Source: Sphagnum compactum
Lineage: Eukaryota > Bryophyta > Sphagnopsida > Sphagnales
DNA length: 64,000 nucleotides
Direction of reading: 5' to 3'
Assembly (NCBI GenBank): GCA_965153455.1
Contig: OZ234503.1
Span: 13,149,118-13,213,117, forward strand
Shown here: positions 61,971 through 64,000 of the stretch, piece by piece
Layout of the letters: every line of letters starts with the position of its first letter
How positions within the stretch are numbered: position 1 is the first letter of the stretch
The notes under the pieces: generated by a model
The model's input: only the letters and a program-made list of their open reading frames with translations
Told to the model about the DNA's origin: nothing
Database searches by the model: none
Program-made: the position numbers and the translations under genes

Positions 61971-64000
61971 GGTCACCACTCATGAAGGTTAACTTTGATG
62001 CAGAGATTCAGTTGGATAGTCAATCTGACGCTGATTTAGATTTGTACTATGCTCCAAATACTATACAAAAATAGTGATCCAAGCTCTTGTCAGCTGCAAT
62101 CCCATGTTCTACTTCAAGAGTAATAGTTAAATCTCCATGTTGCACATGTTCATGTACTCAGAGTCAGCACAGATACATTGAAAAGACACTGAACATTTGC
62201 TCTTGGCCCCTTCCTCTCCCCCCCCCCCTTCCAAAGCCATTAGTTCATCATGACTATGTAACATGAGCCCAAGGGTGTTCCAGAACCTCAGGAGAACACA
62301 TGAGTACAGGAACCTCCCTTTACATAAACAACTCTCTTTTTATTTCCTGGCTTCTTTCTCAATCGGTACAAAAAGAAATATTTCCATGGGCACGCGGGAA
62401 CACATAAAATTGGGGGATCTCCCCCGGCATAACGCCCTGGGGTTCTTCTGCTGGGGGAGATCCCTCAAATATACACATAGAAATAAAAAGGGAGTTGTTT
62501 ACAGTAGGCCCAGAACCCAGCATAAGACGAGAGGACAAAGGCAGGCCCAATGGCAGGCCAAACGACAGGATCTCTTTTGCTAAAGTGTTGTAAAAGCATA
62601 GATACATGAAAGGAACAAGTTTGTGAAAGTTTTGATCGCTCATTGCTCGTATATTCATTTTCAGGTTTTTACTCTTGGTTGTTCAACCTTTTGGATTCAT
62701 CTTTCTTGGCCTTCGTTTCATCTCTTGTCTTTTTCAGATTTTAAAGTTTTCTTCTAACTTTTAATTCTATCATTTTTTAATCTTGAATTTTAACTAAGAA
62801 AGAAATGGGTTTTATTTCATCCAATATATTTCTTGATTTTCAAGATTTGTAGTCCAATTATGTCATGGAAGGTATTGCTTTATCAAATCTCATCTTTCCT
62901 AACCTTCAATTTCATCCATTTGTTTTCCTAAATTTGTCTTCTTGGATTTGTAATCCATCTTCCCCAATTAATATACATTTTACTATTTTCTTAGCTTTCA
63001 ACTTATTTTTTGTTATTCCATTTTTAGCAATTAAAATTTTGTCATCCATTCTCCAACTTCATAAGTTTTCTAGAGAAATATGTCATTCAATGGACCTATC
63101 ATTATTGTGCATGAATTTCACATGATGTTTGTTTCACATTTGTGTATCCAATCAGGTGATTTGTTTTGAGATGTGACAAAAATATTATTATAATGCACAA
63201 TGAAATTTAGAAATCTAATGTTGATTCTTGTCTTTCTCAAACACAAGACTCTTAATGTTCAAAATTAGAAAAAATCTAATTTATTTGTACCTTCTTATAA
63301 AATGATCAAAGGTAAATTGGTTATTTTATTTTATTATGTTTTCACCTTCTCCAATAAGGATCCTAACCATAGGATGTTTTTAAAACTTTATGTCACAACA
63401 TTTGCACTTCAATGAATCCCAAGGTGTTATATGTTTGATACAATTGAAAGATATATTCAACATGGTATTCATTCGAAGGCCATTTGATAGCTATTTTTTA
63501 AACCAATGGAAGAAGATGGAGTAGTACAAAAAAAAGGGAGCAACAAGTTTGTGAGATGGTTTTTCATTGATATTAGAACAATGTAATTTGATTATGTTCA
63601 AATGTTGTTAACAACTACCATTCTTGCATTATCATTCTTACAACAAATTCAAATTCCTTTGATTGTTGGTGCATGATCAAATAACACAATTAAAAAAAAA
63701 AGATTAATAAAATTTCATTTTTCATGTTTTGCAAATTGTTGAAAACATAGAACAAATGAAGAGTCAATTACCACAATGAAGATGCATAGGAAGATCTTTT
63801 AAAAAACACATTTTTTTTAAATTGCAGGTTGGATGTACATAAATTGACCTTAGTGTAAAGTATATGCAAGTGATCATTTGCTCAAGACTCATGGGTCTAG
63901 GTGGGGAAAAACCCAACACCATAGTGAGAGAATCCATGGTCTTCCCCACAATGGAATCTCTGACTACGGGTCTAGGTGAAAAAAGCCATAGTCATTTTGC
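61971..64000. other. Spacer with possible element fragments
   Basis: A hairpin with arms gggatctccccc and gggggagatccc lies near 62417-62463. A twofold gggtctaggtg motif occurs near 63893 and 63969 at the window edge. No coding region is supported. Confidence 0.4.

Overview
This is nuclear DNA of a land plant. Three minus-strand genes are cut into many short exons by GT-AG introns, their proteins belong to plant families, the spacers are AT-rich, and retroelement and MITE-like debris is abundant. The degenerate reverse transcriptase and the microsatellite-rich gene starts would suit a non-flowering vascular plant such as a fern, but that is only an impression and I cannot place the species.

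Layout. 1-1600: no supported gene. 1601-14721 (-): a STE20/GCK-type serine/threonine kinase of the plant SPAK/OSR1/Fray-like (BLUS1-related) group, with a compact kinase half and a 3' half spread over long introns; intron 1 carries a ~180-bp tandem array. 14722-29600: microsatellite-rich gene-start region, then about 14 kb of AT-rich spacer with several inverted-repeat elements (17464, 18299, 21174, 23075), a ~120-bp tandem array, a candidate transposon (24586-26605) and a telomere-like low-complexity tract. 29636-32180 (+): a decayed non-LTR retrotransposon with a C2H2 finger and reverse-transcriptase motifs. 34146-38900 (+): two decayed intron-containing gene pieces, a coiled-coil protein and the C-terminal half (PH and GED parts) of a DRP2-type dynamin. 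40503-46499 (-): a complete DRP1-type dynamin-related protein gene, 16 coding exons, 609 codons. 46500-50900: gene-start region with a 214-bp duplication, then spacer with a 255-bp MITE. 50950-56479 (-): a complete cobalamin-independent methionine synthase gene, 14 coding exons, 763 codons, all zinc ligands present. 56480-64000: start region of that gene, a 180-bp tandem duplication, hairpins and unannotated spacer.

The three intact genes are housekeeping or signalling genes (kinase; membrane fission and cytokinesis; methionine and SAM supply). They share no pathway and are not an operon-like cluster. I did not find a convincing new multi-gene system. The most interesting items are a 68-bp duplication that creates a second splice acceptor in the methionine synthase gene, the dynamin-2 remnant lying next to an intact dynamin-1 gene, two copies of one foldback MITE family, and a repeat array inside the kinase gene. 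Exon boundaries were derived by hand from splice sites, reading phase and protein similarity recalled from knowledge of the families; no search was run.
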